Source: Bacteroidota bacterium (GTDB taxonomy: Bacteria > Bacteroidota > Ignavibacteria > Tepidaquicellales > Tepidaquicellaceae). From it: 64,000 nucleotides of DNA. Both the position numbers and the translations under genes were made by a program. This document shows positions 1 to 9,875 of the stretch, one piece after another; position 1 is the stretch's first letter; each line of letters begins with the position of its first letter. The stretch covers positions 342,837 through 406,836 of the forward strand of contig JAFDZP010000004.1 in NCBI GenBank assembly GCA_018266835.1, read 5' to 3'. The notes under the pieces were generated by a model. That model was not told where the DNA came from. It saw nothing but the letters and a program-made list of their open reading frames with translations, and ran no database searches.

Positions 1-185
1 ACAAATAACAAAACACGCAGTAAATTTATTTTAAGAGACGTAAATTTAGTGCGTTATATATAAATTGACTTTAACGGAAATAATCAATAATATTTGGTTA
101 AAATGTCATAGGCAGTAAATATAATCGCATAAGAATTCTTAAAATTTTACAAAAAATTAAAGATTCTTTAACAACAAAATTTACA

Positions 186-216
186 TTGACATAATAAGCC
201 CCTCATTGTATATTCG
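186..216 (+). promoter_or_regulatory. Bacteroidota-type promoter of the first secreted protein
   Basis: TTG at 186-188 is followed after exactly 20 nt by TATATTCG at 209-216, one mismatch from TAnnTTTG. The same spacing is seen before efp, gap, ppiD and the rRNA operon in this window. The start codon lies 40 nt downstream, with a good ribosome binding site. Confidence 0.5.
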
Positions 217-255
217 TAACAATTGTTAGTAAATAAAAATCAAAAAGGAGATAAA

Positions 256-2067
256 ATGTTAAGAAGATTATTCCTTCTTTCTTTATTCGTATTTTTGGTG
301 GGAAATGTTTCATTCGGAAACTCTATCTACACCAAGGAACAAATTGACAGATTTTCAAGAGTTCAATACAAAATCGTTCAAGACGGCGATGGATTTAAAG
401 GCGTTAACAACGGTCTTGTATCGGATTACAAAGTTGCCAATACATACAGCGCACCGGTTGAAGACTGGTACAACAGTGTAACAACAACATTAATCGGTAC
501 TTTAAGAAATTATTACGACTTAGAAGGTAACGGAGCTCCATTGCAAATTTGGCAGGACCCTGCTACACCTGATAATATTCACGTTTGCTACACTTTCTCA
601 GCTCAGGAAACAGGCTGGTCAGATAGAACCATCCAGTATTTCTTCAGTTCAGACAGAGGTGCTACATGGAGTGCTATCAGTAACGTTCCAGCATCAGGCA
701 GATCAGGTTTCGGTACAATCACAGGTTTAAGCACAGGAGCTGCATTAATTGCATGTCATACAGCAATCGGTGCTAATACCTCAGTTCGTACAATTATGTT
801 CGCAGATGCTTTCCCTGGTTTAGGGTCATTCAACTCATTGGATCCTAACCTAGCTGATGCAAACAAATACATCTGGCCGAGAATTGCTGCCACAGATAAC
901 GTTAGTAATACTATTAAATATGTATTTTGTACATCAACTAACGGAGCTGATTCAGCATTCTACCAAACAGGTTTATCTTTAACTTCAGGTTCATTTGGTG
1001 CACCAAAGCCAATGAATGCAAGTCCTGCTGAGTGTTACACAGTTTCAAACGGCACAGGTAACAGAATCGGTATTGCTTATATTAATGATGGTACAAACGA
1101 TCCTGCAAACTATGGTGACATTTACGCTATGGAATCAACAGATAACGGTGCTACATTTGGAGCTCCTACAAAAATATTTGATGCAAACTTCGCTTCTGAC
1201 TCTTTAGGCGGTTTAAGAGGTATTTCATCATGCTACAAGGGTTCAACTTTCTGTGTTACGTTTGAAACAATTAAACAAACAACAGCAGGTAACTTCTTCC
1301 CTGGTGCACCTAGCAAAATCAGATTCTGGTCATCAGGTGCAGCAAGCAGCGTTGTAGTTGCTGACTCAAGCAACGTACCTTATGCTCCTTATCAGGGAAC
1401 AAACGACGTTCTTGGTTCAATTGCAAGACCTTCTATCGGTGTATCAAGCGATGGAAATACATTATTCATATCTATGATGGTAGCAAGTGCATCTACAGGA
1501 AGCACAGATACAACATCATTTGGTGATATCTATTTAACATCATCAGGTAATGGTGGTTCTTCATGGAAAAGACCAAAAATGGTAAACGGAACTTCACCAA
1601 GAATGGACTGGAGATACGCAAGTATTTCTCCTAAAAACGATGTATCCGGTACAAACGGTTATGTTAACATGATGGTGCAAAGAGACGTAGTTCCTGGTTC
1701 AAACGTAAACTTAGCTAACACAGCAACAGATGCACATCCTGTATTCTGGAGAGTTGCTTATACAGCTCCTGTTGGCGTAAATACAATTTCAAGTGTTGCA
1801 GATAATTTCAGCTTATCACAAAATTATCCTAATCCGTTCAACCCTTCAACAACAATCAGATTCAGCTTACCACAAGCATCTAATGTAATGTTAAAGGTTT
1901 ATAGCTTAAACGGACAAGAAGTTGCAACAGTTGTAAATAACCAATTAGTTTCTTCAGGTGTATCAGAAGTATCATTCAATGCTTCTAACTTAGCAAGTGG
2001 ATTATATTTCTATACAATTACCGCAGGTAATTACAAAGAAACAAAGAAAATGATGTTAATAAAATAA
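256..2067 (+). CDS. Secreted sialidase-like (Asp-box) protein with T9SS C-terminal sorting domain
   Basis: This 603-residue secreted protein has an N-terminal signal peptide (MLRRLFLLSLFVFLVG) and at least three Asp-box-like motifs, SSDRGATW near 131, STDNGATF near 293 and SGNGGSSW near 430. These suggest a BNR/sialidase-type beta-propeller. Residues ~517-603 form a type IX secretion sorting domain (QNYPNPFNPST, then GLYFYTI and a final KKMMLIK). I chose the ATG at 256 because AAGGAG stands at 245-250; a TTG at 223 would only add 11 polar residues before the signal peptide. The protein is probably exported and attached to or released from the surface. The substrate is unknown, and glycosidase catalytic residues cannot be assigned by eye. 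A terminator follows, so the gene is monocistronic. Confidence 0.85.
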   Translation: MLRRLFLLSLFVFLVGNVSFGNSIYTKEQIDRFSRVQYKIVQDGDGFKGVNNGLVSDYKVANTYSAPVEDWYNSVTTTLIGTLRNYYDLEGNGAPLQIWQDPATPDNIHVCYTFSAQETGWSDRTIQYFFSSDRGATWSAISNVPASGRSGFGTITGLSTGAALIACHTAIGANTSVRTIMFADAFPGLGSFNSLDPNLADANKYIWPRIAATDNVSNTIKYVFCTSTNGADSAFYQTGLSLTSGSFGAPKPMNASPAECYTVSNGTGNRIGIAYINDGTNDPANYGDIYAMESTDNGATFGAPTKIFDANFASDSLGGLRGISSCYKGSTFCVTFETIKQTTAGNFFPGAPSKIRFWSSGAASSVVVADSSNVPYAPYQGTNDVLGSIARPSIGVSSDGNTLFISMMVASASTGSTDTTSFGDIYLTSSGNGGSSWKRPKMVNGTSPRMDWRYASISPKNDVSGTNGYVNMMVQRDVVPGSNVNLANTATDAHPVFWRVAYTAPVGVNTISSVADNFSLSQNYPNPFNPSTTIRFSLPQASNVMLKVYSLNGQEVATVVNNQLVSSGVSEVSFNASNLASGLYFYTITAGNYKETKKMMLIK

Positions 2068-2125
2068 TCTTAAAATTCCTCAACCTTGATTTTAAGATTT
2101 AAACAAATTTATAAAATATGATTTC

Positions 2126-2166
2126 AACCCTCATAGTAGCAAATATGTTTATTATGAGGGTTTTTT
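2126..2166 (+). terminator. Rho-independent terminator
   Basis: A perfect 10-bp stem (AACCCTCATA / TATGAGGGTT, 2126-2135 and 2153-2162) with a 17-nt loop runs directly into six T. It separates the sialidase-like gene from the TonB receptor gene. Confidence 0.85.
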
Positions 2167-2211
2167 AACTTAAATTAATTTTTTTTATTAAACTTTACTA
2201 CGGAGGGAAAA

Positions 2212-5079
2212 ATGAGGGTAAATACAATTTTGAAATTTGTTACCCTTTCTGTTTTTTTTACTTTGTTCTTATCCGTCACAGCTTACTCTCAAACCACAGG
2301 CTCTATAAGTGGAACAGTTGTGGATGAAAAGAATCAACCATTGGTCGGCGCTATTGTTAGAGTAGTCGAAAAAACAGGACTTGGCGCAGAAACTGACGCT
2401 AATGGAGACTTTATTATTTTAAACGTTGACGTAGGTACTTATACTGTTAAAATATCTTATACAGGATATGCAGATAAAGTAGTCAGCGATGTAAAAGTAT
2501 CTGTTGACCTTAAAAATAAAATGGGTGTTATCCAAATGTCTCAAACTGAATTTACTACTGAAGTTATCGGTATAAATGCAGAGAGACAAGGTATCCCTGT
2601 TGAACAAAGCGGTAAACTTATTACAACTGAACAGATTGAAAACTCAGGTATCAGAGGTATTACAAATCTGGTATCAAAAACAGCAGGTGTTGTTCAGGAT
2701 GAAAGAGGCGGCCAGATAAATATTCGCGGCGGTCGTACTTCAGAAAATCTTATTATTGTTGACGGTGTTGCCACAACTAATCCGGTTGATGGTTCCTCCA
2801 CCGCTTCAGTCCCTAATTCTTTACTACAAGAAATTTCAGTATTAACCGGAGGTTTCGGAGCTGAATACGGTAATGCTCTTTCTGGTGTTATTAACGTAAC
2901 AACAAAAAGCGGTTCTGATATATACACAGGCTCTTTAGAAGCGCAAACTGACGCTCTTGCAGGAAAGTGGCTTAAAACTACTTCACAAGGATATAATTTA
3001 TATAATATTTCCTTTGGTGGTCCGCTTATTCCAAGCAAAGGATTATCAAAAATAATTAATTTTTACAGTTCGGTTGAAAGACAGTATTTACAAGTCGCTA
3101 ACCCAAGCTGGATTGCAGACCAATTATTCCCGGGCGGAATTATTCCTAATTTCTCCAAAAAATTATGGTCTTATTCAGGAAGGTTAAGCATCAATTTAAC
3201 TGACCTTAAAAAATCGGTTCCAATCAATTTCAGATTCGGAGCTTCTGTCACTAATACACAGCAGCAAAGAGTTGCAATGTCTTATTGGAAAGAAAATTCA
3301 GAGAGAAATCCTCTTGAAAAAATTGATGACCAACAGTTTTATGGCAGAATAACTCACAATGTTTCAAATAAGTTCTTCTATGAGCTTCAGGCTAATTACT
3401 ACAGTACTGTAGATGTATTATCAGATGCTATTTTCCAGGATGATTGGTTTAAATATGGTGATACAAATTACGTTCCCGGTTTAGGCGGAACAGGTCCGGG
3501 TCAGGGTCAAGTATTACAGCCGGATCCATTAACTGAAAATGTTTTCAGAAGACCTAATACAGTTTATAATAATTACGATAAAAAAGAAATCAGTTATATC
3601 GGTGCAAAACTTGATGCAACATATGCTCTTCAGACAAAAAAATCAGGAGACCATGAATTTAAATTTGGAGGTGAGTACAGATATCACACACTTCGCAAAG
3701 TAAACTTCGGTCCTGTTGCAACAGCTTTTAACCCTATTGATACATCAACAGGTTTACCGACATTCAGTCCGCAGAATTTGTGGTTCGGAAGAGACGTATT
3801 GTTAAATTCATACGGTTATGATATTAGAGACCAGTATGGAAATCAAATCGTTTCTGCTGAAGATATTGAAGCAAAACATCCAATCGTTGCTGCTGCATAC
3901 TTAAGAGATAAAATTGACTTCGGTGATTTTACTGTTAATGCAGGGGTAAGAATGGATTATCTTGATGTTGCTACAGATGTATTAAAAAATCCAAAAGATT
4001 TATTAGGAGCAGACGGAGAATTGCTTACAGCAGATGACTACAAAAAATCTGAAGCAGATATTACTTTCAGCCCAAGATTAGGTTTCTCATTCCCTGTTAC
4101 AAATAATACAATATTTACCGCTCAGTATGGTAAATTTATTCAAATTCCACCACTTGATTATTTATATATCAATAAATTAGCATTTAAATATTTCTTTACA
4201 AACTCTGTCCAAAACGTTGCTGAAAACTCCTCATTGAAGCCGGAAAAATTGACTTCATATGAAGTAGGTATTAAGCAGCAAATTGGCGATTATGTAAACT
4301 TAAGTGTTTCTGCATACTATAAAGAAACAGTTGATCAAATAGGTGCAGCAAGAATTTCAGGATCATCCACAGTTCCATCAGGATATGCATTATACTTTAA
4401 TTCAGATTTCAGCACATCAAGAGGTCTTGACTTCTATCTTTCAATGAGAAGAACAAACAGACTTGCGGTTGATATTTCCTATACATTATTGTATGCTTCC
4501 GGAATTGGTTCTGATCCAAATAGTAAGTTCTCTTTAGCTACAAATCCTAGTGGAGAATTACCAAATGTAGTATTCCCATTAGATTACGATCAACGTCATA
4601 CAGGTTCTATTAATTTAGATTACCGATTTGGCGGAGAATCAGATGTACCTAAAGGATTTGCAGGTAAAATACTTCAAAATCTGGGAATGAATGTTTTACT
4701 AAGCTTCAACAGCGGAAGACCATATACAATAAGACAACTTCCTGCTACAGCTTTTGCCGATGATGGTCTTGCAACTTCCACAAAAAATGGAATTTACAGA
4801 GGCTGGAATTTAAAATTGGATGCACGTCTTGATAAGACTGTGCCAATTTGGAAAACTAACTGGAATTTTTACGTTTATTGCACAAATCTGCTCAATACAG
4901 AAATCGTTAACAATGTTTTCGGCGCAACCGGATTACCTGATGACAACGGATGGCTCAATACTCCAACCGGAAATGGTACAAATGAAAATTATAAAGCAAA
5001 CTGGTACGATAGAATTAGAAATATTTCTAACTGGGGAGCTCCAAGACAAGTGCAATTTGGTGTAAAGGTTAATTTCTAA
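2212..5079 (+). CDS. TonB-dependent receptor with N-terminal carboxypeptidase-regulatory-like domain
   Basis: This 955-residue outer-membrane receptor has a signal peptide ending near AYSQ and a carboxypeptidase-regulatory-like beta-sandwich at ~27-105 (GSISGTVVDEKNQPLVGA...). A plug domain follows at ~125-235 (INIRGGRTSENLIIVDG), and the rest is a long beta-barrel region ending in an aromatic residue (VKVNF), as outer-membrane barrels do. GGAGGG at 2203-2207 supports the ATG at 2212. The SusC-like architecture implies TonB-energised uptake of a large ligand. No SusD partner is adjacent; instead the gene is followed by a giant T9SS cargo and a PorV/PorQ protein. The ligand cannot be predicted. 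Confidence 0.92.
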   Translation: MRVNTILKFVTLSVFFTLFLSVTAYSQTTGSISGTVVDEKNQPLVGAIVRVVEKTGLGAETDANGDFIILNVDVGTYTVKISYTGYADKVVSDVKVSVDLKNKMGVIQMSQTEFTTEVIGINAERQGIPVEQSGKLITTEQIENSGIRGITNLVSKTAGVVQDERGGQINIRGGRTSENLIIVDGVATTNPVDGSSTASVPNSLLQEISVLTGGFGAEYGNALSGVINVTTKSGSDIYTGSLEAQTDALAGKWLKTTSQGYNLYNISFGGPLIPSKGLSKIINFYSSVERQYLQVANPSWIADQLFPGGIIPNFSKKLWSYSGRLSINLTDLKKSVPINFRFGASVTNTQQQRVAMSYWKENSERNPLEKIDDQQFYGRITHNVSNKFFYELQANYYSTVDVLSDAIFQDDWFKYGDTNYVPGLGGTGPGQGQVLQPDPLTENVFRRPNTVYNNYDKKEISYIGAKLDATYALQTKKSGDHEFKFGGEYRYHTLRKVNFGPVATAFNPIDTSTGLPTFSPQNLWFGRDVLLNSYGYDIRDQYGNQIVSAEDIEAKHPIVAAAYLRDKIDFGDFTVNAGVRMDYLDVATDVLKNPKDLLGADGELLTADDYKKSEADITFSPRLGFSFPVTNNTIFTAQYGKFIQIPPLDYLYINKLAFKYFFTNSVQNVAENSSLKPEKLTSYEVGIKQQIGDYVNLSVSAYYKETVDQIGAARISGSSTVPSGYALYFNSDFSTSRGLDFYLSMRRTNRLAVDISYTLLYASGIGSDPNSKFSLATNPSGELPNVVFPLDYDQRHTGSINLDYRFGGESDVPKGFAGKILQNLGMNVLLSFNSGRPYTIRQLPATAFADDGLATSTKNGIYRGWNLKLDARLDKTVPIWKTNWNFYVYCTNLLNTEIVNNVFGATGLPDDNGWLNTPTGNGTNENYKANWYDRIRNISNWGAPRQVQFGVKVNF

Positions 5080-5128
5080 TAGATTTTAAATTAATCGTTG
5101 AATTTTTATAAATCAGAAAATTTTAGAA

Positions 5129-8100
5129 ATGAAAAATAAATTATTATTAATACTATTTTTTCTGGGATTCATAATCTCTGGCATTGGAGCAAAGCCTAAT
5201 GTCAGGATTATTACCGGAAATCCTTACGATTTCCGTCCTTCAAGTACAGATGCTGTAATTAAATTACAGGTCGCCTTGAATCCCAATAATGTTGGCACCT
5301 GGGTATGGAATACCGGTGTTCTTAATCAGGATTTAAGGACAACCAACACTCCGGGTTTTGAATGGCCGAAAGGAACAGGCAAATTTGCCATATTTACAAC
5401 GGGTCTTTCTATTGGAACTTACATCAATGGAAATCTGAGAATGGGTAACGCTTCATACAATGGGGAATATGCCCCTGGTTATGTTGACCAAACCGTTCCG
5501 ACAGATCCGAAATACAAGACAAATTCAAATTTCAAAATATACAAAGTAACTTCCGGAGATAACGCCAATACAAACCCTGATTATGCTAACTGGGGTGTAA
5601 TGGTTCCTTACGGTGCACCTTATGTAGATATCGACGGAAATGGTCAATATAACCCTTCAATTGACCGTCCCGGTATTAAAGATGCTTCACAGACAGTCTT
5701 TGTATGTCTTACAGATGCAGATCCTTCAAATCACACAACTTCAGAAGGTTTCTCAGGTGGTACACTTCCAATTTTTGCGGAAACCCACCTTACAGTATGG
5801 GCATACACAACTCCGGGTCTTGAAGATTTACAGTTTGTAAACTGGGTAGTTATTAACAGATCCGGAAAAAACTGGGATTCCACACACTTTGGAGTAGTTG
5901 TTGATCCTGATTTAGGTTACCCTAAAGATGACTATATTGGCTGCGATACATCAAAGAACATGGGATATGTTTATAATGCAACTAACACAGACGGTACAGG
6001 AGCTCCAGGTCAATATGGTACTGCTCCTCCTGCTTCAGGAATGGACTTTTTCCATAGTCCTATAAGACCTACAGGAAATCTTGCAGATGCAGATACAACA
6101 TATTTCCCTCCCGGCTCTGAGAACAAAGTAATTAAGAGAGGCTATAAACAATTAGGTCTTACATCATTTGTATATTTTTCAAATACAGATGCGGGCGGAC
6201 CATTATGCGAGCAGGATCCAAGCTCCGCACCTTCACAAGCTTACAATTATTTAACAGGTGTAAAGAAAGATGGAACTCCATGGATTAATGCACAAACAAG
6301 CCAATTAACTAAATTCTGTTATCCAGGCGATCCTGAAACAGGCGGATGGACGGAATTCTTTGGTTATGTTAAAAATTGCGGCGGTGTAACTTCAGGTCAG
6401 GTAGAAGCAAGTCCTCCCGGAGACAGAAGATTTATTTTCAATTCAGGAGCAAAATCTTTTACAGTAGCACCTGGTGATACACAAAATATCACTGTTGCAC
6501 AGTTTGTTGCAAAAGGAAGTAACAATAAAAACTCAGTTACAAAGTTAAAAGGAAATGACATTATTGCTCAAAAAGTTTTTGATTTGAACTTTAAAGTTAT
6601 TCCTCCTCCTCCTCCTCCGGTTGTAAACGTTGCTTACAGACCAAACAGCACTATCGGAACTGTAGACGTAAGTTTTTCATGGGGAGATGTTTCTGAGCAA
6701 TATAATTATAAAGACCAGTTGTTTAATCAGGGTACATACAGATTCCAAGGATATGAGATATATGAAATTAAAAAATCTGCTACTCAGTTACCTGATTTCA
6801 GCAGACCTGAAACAATCAATAACGATGTAGTTCTTATCGATGCTTTTGATTTAAGAGATACAATAGGAATTGTTTTGGATAACTTTAGAACAGGCGTAAC
6901 CATTCATGATACTGAACAGGTTGCTCCATTCCCGATAGTACCGCCATATAAAATGCCGTTACCAGCAGGGTTCCCAAATAAAGGTATTCAAAGAAACATT
7001 ACTTTAAATAAAACTCAATATGCCTCTGAATATAACGGAAACGATAAATTCATAGTTGGCAATGAATATAAATTTGCAATAGTAGCTTATGGAGTATGTG
7101 ATCCTAGAATTGACTCAACCGGCCACAGTGCAGTTCTAAACGGTGGAAAGGTGATAAGAAATTCATTATCAACACAGCTCATAACTATTAGACCAGAAGC
7201 TCCTACAGCAGGTACAAATTATTATCTTTCAAACGGAGATACTATTACTACCAACAGAAGAGATTTAGGTGTTATTCCAATTGTTGTCGATCAGACTCAG
7301 CTATTAAATGCAAAGTACAGAATTTCATTCAAAGCTGATACAACCTACAATATCTTACGTCAATTAAGCGGTTCAACTGCTTTTGATACTTTGAAAAAAG
7401 TAAGAGATAAAGACAGTAAGTTTATAACAGGTTATGATTCAACAGCGACTGTATTAAATCTTAAATTTACAAGAAACAGATCAGGCGGAACAGATTCAGC
7501 CAGAGTTGTTGACGGTATTTTAATGAACGTCGTAAGAATAAGATCAAATGATCCTCAGTCAGGAAATCCTAATAATTTGGGTGTATTAAAAGATGTTACC
7601 TCAACTATGAAACCTGATAGTATTCAGACAAGATTACGCGGCTGGGAATATTTCCCATCCAATAATAACTGGCTGACTGGTTCTAATTTCAAAATTGCTG
7701 ATGATAAAGGATGGCAGTCCACGTCAATGTCTCTCACTTATCCTACTGTGTTTACATACACGGGGTTAGGTTCAGCTTATAAAGCTGACTCTTTAAAACG
7801 TGTGAGAATTGCATTTGTTGCTGATACAAATTCAGGTCAATCAGCATACAGATTTGTCTCTAACAGACAGACAGCAGGTTATTTAGCTGATCCTTCTTAC
7901 GCACCGTATATTTCAAACGGCGCTGTTGGTTTTATCTATCAGGATAGAAGAAAGGTTCCATTCAAAGTATTTGAAGTGGATCCTCTTACCGGTGCTGATG
8001 TAAGACAGTTAAACTGCGCATTCCTCGAAAACAATGATACAATGCCGCGTGGTCGTGTAGACGGAAAATGGAATCCAACATCTGATGAATATGGTTCAGG

Positions 8101-8692
8101 TGAAAGATTATATATTTTCGGCTCAACCTATCAGGAGGCTGATATCGCCCCATATAATACTTACACTACTGCCGGTAATAATTTATTTGTAAGACAGCAG
8201 ACAAGTGCAGATATTATGTATGTATGGTCGCCAAGAGCAATTAACGCCAGTGCAAAATGGAATGCAGGGGATTCATTTGTAATCTATCCTTATACTGTCA
8301 CACGCCCTGGAGTTGTTTATGAATTTGATTCTCAGCAACCACAAATTGGTAATACTTCCGTGGCGTCTGAAAGAGGTGCTTTAAATGACATTAGAGTTGT
8401 TCCAAATCCGTATTATGGATTCAATGTCAATGAAAAATCTTCCACAAATAGATTTGTAACGTTTAGAAAACTACCAATAAATTGCACAATCAGAATTTAT
8501 ACATTGAACGGAGATCTTGTTAAGAAACTTGTTAAGAACGATCAAAATTCAACTATGAACTGGGATCTGACAAACTTAGATGCTATTCCGATTGCATCTG
8601 GTTTATACTTAGCATTAATTGATGCTCCGGGTATAGGACAGAAAACCATGAAGCTGGCTATATTTACACCTGAAGAAAGGGTAGATTTCTAA
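5129..8692 (+). CDS. Giant secreted protein with T9SS-type C-terminal domain, unknown function
   Basis: The product is a 1187-residue secreted protein of unknown function. The signal peptide is MKNKLLLILFFLGFIISGIGA. It has a Ca-binding-like loop (DIDGNGQYNPS, ~residue 168) and a short proline run (PPPPPP, ~490) that leads into a fibronectin-III-like stretch. The final ~100 residues form a T9SS sorting domain (VVPNPYYGF, IRIYTLNGDLV, ASGLYLALI, TMKLAIF). It starts 49 bp after the TonB receptor gene, so the two are probably cotranscribed and may act together on the cell surface. The body of the protein (residues 25-1080) matches no family that I can name with confidence. The sorting call is secure; the function is not. 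Confidence 0.8.
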   Translation: MKNKLLLILFFLGFIISGIGAKPNVRIITGNPYDFRPSSTDAVIKLQVALNPNNVGTWVWNTGVLNQDLRTTNTPGFEWPKGTGKFAIFTTGLSIGTYINGNLRMGNASYNGEYAPGYVDQTVPTDPKYKTNSNFKIYKVTSGDNANTNPDYANWGVMVPYGAPYVDIDGNGQYNPSIDRPGIKDASQTVFVCLTDADPSNHTTSEGFSGGTLPIFAETHLTVWAYTTPGLEDLQFVNWVVINRSGKNWDSTHFGVVVDPDLGYPKDDYIGCDTSKNMGYVYNATNTDGTGAPGQYGTAPPASGMDFFHSPIRPTGNLADADTTYFPPGSENKVIKRGYKQLGLTSFVYFSNTDAGGPLCEQDPSSAPSQAYNYLTGVKKDGTPWINAQTSQLTKFCYPGDPETGGWTEFFGYVKNCGGVTSGQVEASPPGDRRFIFNSGAKSFTVAPGDTQNITVAQFVAKGSNNKNSVTKLKGNDIIAQKVFDLNFKVIPPPPPPVVNVAYRPNSTIGTVDVSFSWGDVSEQYNYKDQLFNQGTYRFQGYEIYEIKKSATQLPDFSRPETINNDVVLIDAFDLRDTIGIVLDNFRTGVTIHDTEQVAPFPIVPPYKMPLPAGFPNKGIQRNITLNKTQYASEYNGNDKFIVGNEYKFAIVAYGVCDPRIDSTGHSAVLNGGKVIRNSLSTQLITIRPEAPTAGTNYYLSNGDTITTNRRDLGVIPIVVDQTQLLNAKYRISFKADTTYNILRQLSGSTAFDTLKKVRDKDSKFITGYDSTATVLNLKFTRNRSGGTDSARVVDGILMNVVRIRSNDPQSGNPNNLGVLKDVTSTMKPDSIQTRLRGWEYFPSNNNWLTGSNFKIADDKGWQSTSMSLTYPTVFTYTGLGSAYKADSLKRVRIAFVADTNSGQSAYRFVSNRQTAGYLADPSYAPYISNGAVGFIYQDRRKVPFKVFEVDPLTGADVRQLNCAFLENNDTMPRGRVDGKWNPTSDEYGSGERLYIFGSTYQEADIAPYNTYTTAGNNLFVRQQTSADIMYVWSPRAINASAKWNAGDSFVIYPYTVTRPGVVYEFDSQQPQIGNTSVASERGALNDIRVVPNPYYGFNVNEKSSTNRFVTFRKLPINCTIRIYTLNGDLVKKLVKNDQNSTMNWDLTNLDAIPIASGLYLALIDAPGIGQKTMKLAIFTPEERVDF

Positions 8693-8705
8693 GTTATTTT
8701 AACTT

Positions 8706-8734
8706 CCTGCATCTCTCAATTCGAGAGATGCAGG
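8706..8734 (+). other. Strong intercistronic hairpin without a T-run
   Basis: A perfect 12-bp inverted repeat (CCTGCATCTCTC / GAGAGATGCAGG) with a 5-nt loop lies between the giant T9SS cargo and the PorV/PorQ gene. No U-tract follows; AAAAGGAG of the next gene comes 10 nt later. It may be a processing or stability element, or a leaky terminator. Confidence 0.5.
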
Positions 8735-8761
8735 TCAATCTTAAAAGGAGATTAATTAAAA

Positions 8762-9802
8762 ATGAAATTTTATATAAAAATAATAATAATTCTAATAGCA
8801 GTCAGTTTAGCCTATCAAAACGGCTACTCGGGCCCAAAGAAGAAATACGGTACTTTGGCTGCTCCTGAATTGCTAATCCCTATAGGTTCCTCAGGTACCT
8901 CGCTTGGAGGATCAAATTTAGCAACAGTAAGCGGTATAGATGCAATGTACTGGAACCCTGCGGGGCTTTCCGAGATAAATTCAAAGAGCGGAGAAGTAAT
9001 GTTCTCTTCAATGAATTATCTTGCAGATATCAATATGAACTATTTTGCCGGTGCAGTTAAACTCGGCGGATTAGGAACCGTTGGCGGCTCTATAAGAGCT
9101 TTATCTTTCGGTGATGAAATAGTTACTACAGAATATGCACCTGATGGTACCGGTGCAACATTCTCACCAACTTATATAGTTGGTACATTAAGCTTCGCAA
9201 GAGCTATGACAGATAAAATCCATTTCGGTACATCTTTCAAGCTTATCAGCGAACAAATTGCTGACGTTAGCGCCTCAGGTTTTGCATTTGACTTCGGTCT
9301 TCAATATATTGCAGGCGTAAGCGGACTCAGATTCGGTATTGCTCTTAAAAATCTCGGAAGCTCAATGAAATTCAACGGGCCCGGATTAGACAGAACATTT
9401 ATTGAAAATGGCATATCCACAGTGAGAAGAGTAACTCTGCAGGAATCTGATTTACCAACTAACTTGGAAATCGGTTTAGGATATGCAGCAACATTCTCAA
9501 AAAATAATAATATTATTCTTTCATCAACTTTCCAAAATTCAAGCTTTTCATCTGATGAATATAAATTTGGTTTAGAATATAACTACAATCAAATGGTATT
9601 CTTAAGAGGTGCATTTACTGTCTATCCGGATAACTCCGAAATAGATGATGTAAATAAAAGTTTATTCGGTCCTTCATTCGGTGCAGGACTTAAATATCCT
9701 TTTGGAAGCCTGACTTTGGGATTTGATTATGCATACAGAGTCATCAATGAAACAGGATTCAATTCTACAAATCAATACTTTACTTTGAATGTAGGATTCT
9801 AA
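8762..9802 (+). CDS. PorV/PorQ family outer-membrane protein
   Basis: This 346-residue beta-barrel protein has a signal peptide, then AAPELLIPIGSSGTSLGGSN and MYWNPAGLS, which are characteristic of the PorV/PorQ (FadL-like) family. The N-P-A-G-L turn and the C-terminal aromatic residue (LNVGF) fit an outer-membrane barrel. PorV shuttles T9SS cargo to the cell-surface attachment complex. In Ignavibacteria-like genomes such proteins occur in many copies beside TonB receptors and large cargo, as here. AAAGGAG (8743-8749) precedes the ATG. Whether this copy is the true PorV or a cargo-specific paralogue cannot be told from the sequence. Confidence 0.85.
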   Translation: MKFYIKIIIILIAVSLAYQNGYSGPKKKYGTLAAPELLIPIGSSGTSLGGSNLATVSGIDAMYWNPAGLSEINSKSGEVMFSSMNYLADINMNYFAGAVKLGGLGTVGGSIRALSFGDEIVTTEYAPDGTGATFSPTYIVGTLSFARAMTDKIHFGTSFKLISEQIADVSASGFAFDFGLQYIAGVSGLRFGIALKNLGSSMKFNGPGLDRTFIENGISTVRRVTLQESDLPTNLEIGLGYAATFSKNNNIILSSTFQNSSFSSDEYKFGLEYNYNQMVFLRGAFTVYPDNSEIDDVNKSLFGPSFGAGLKYPFGSLTLGFDYAYRVINETGFNSTNQYFTLNVGF

Positions 9803-9825
9803 TTATCCATTTTGTTTGTTATATT

Positions 9826-9862
9826 AAGGTAATCCTGTTCAGACAGGATTACCTTTTTTTTT
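9826..9862 (+). terminator. Rho-independent terminator
   Basis: A 13-bp perfect stem (AAGGTAATCCTGT / ACAGGATTACCTT) with loop TCAG is followed by a T-run to 9862. It ends the TonB receptor / giant cargo / PorV transcript. Confidence 0.9.
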
Positions 9863-9875
9863 AAAAAAATATTCT

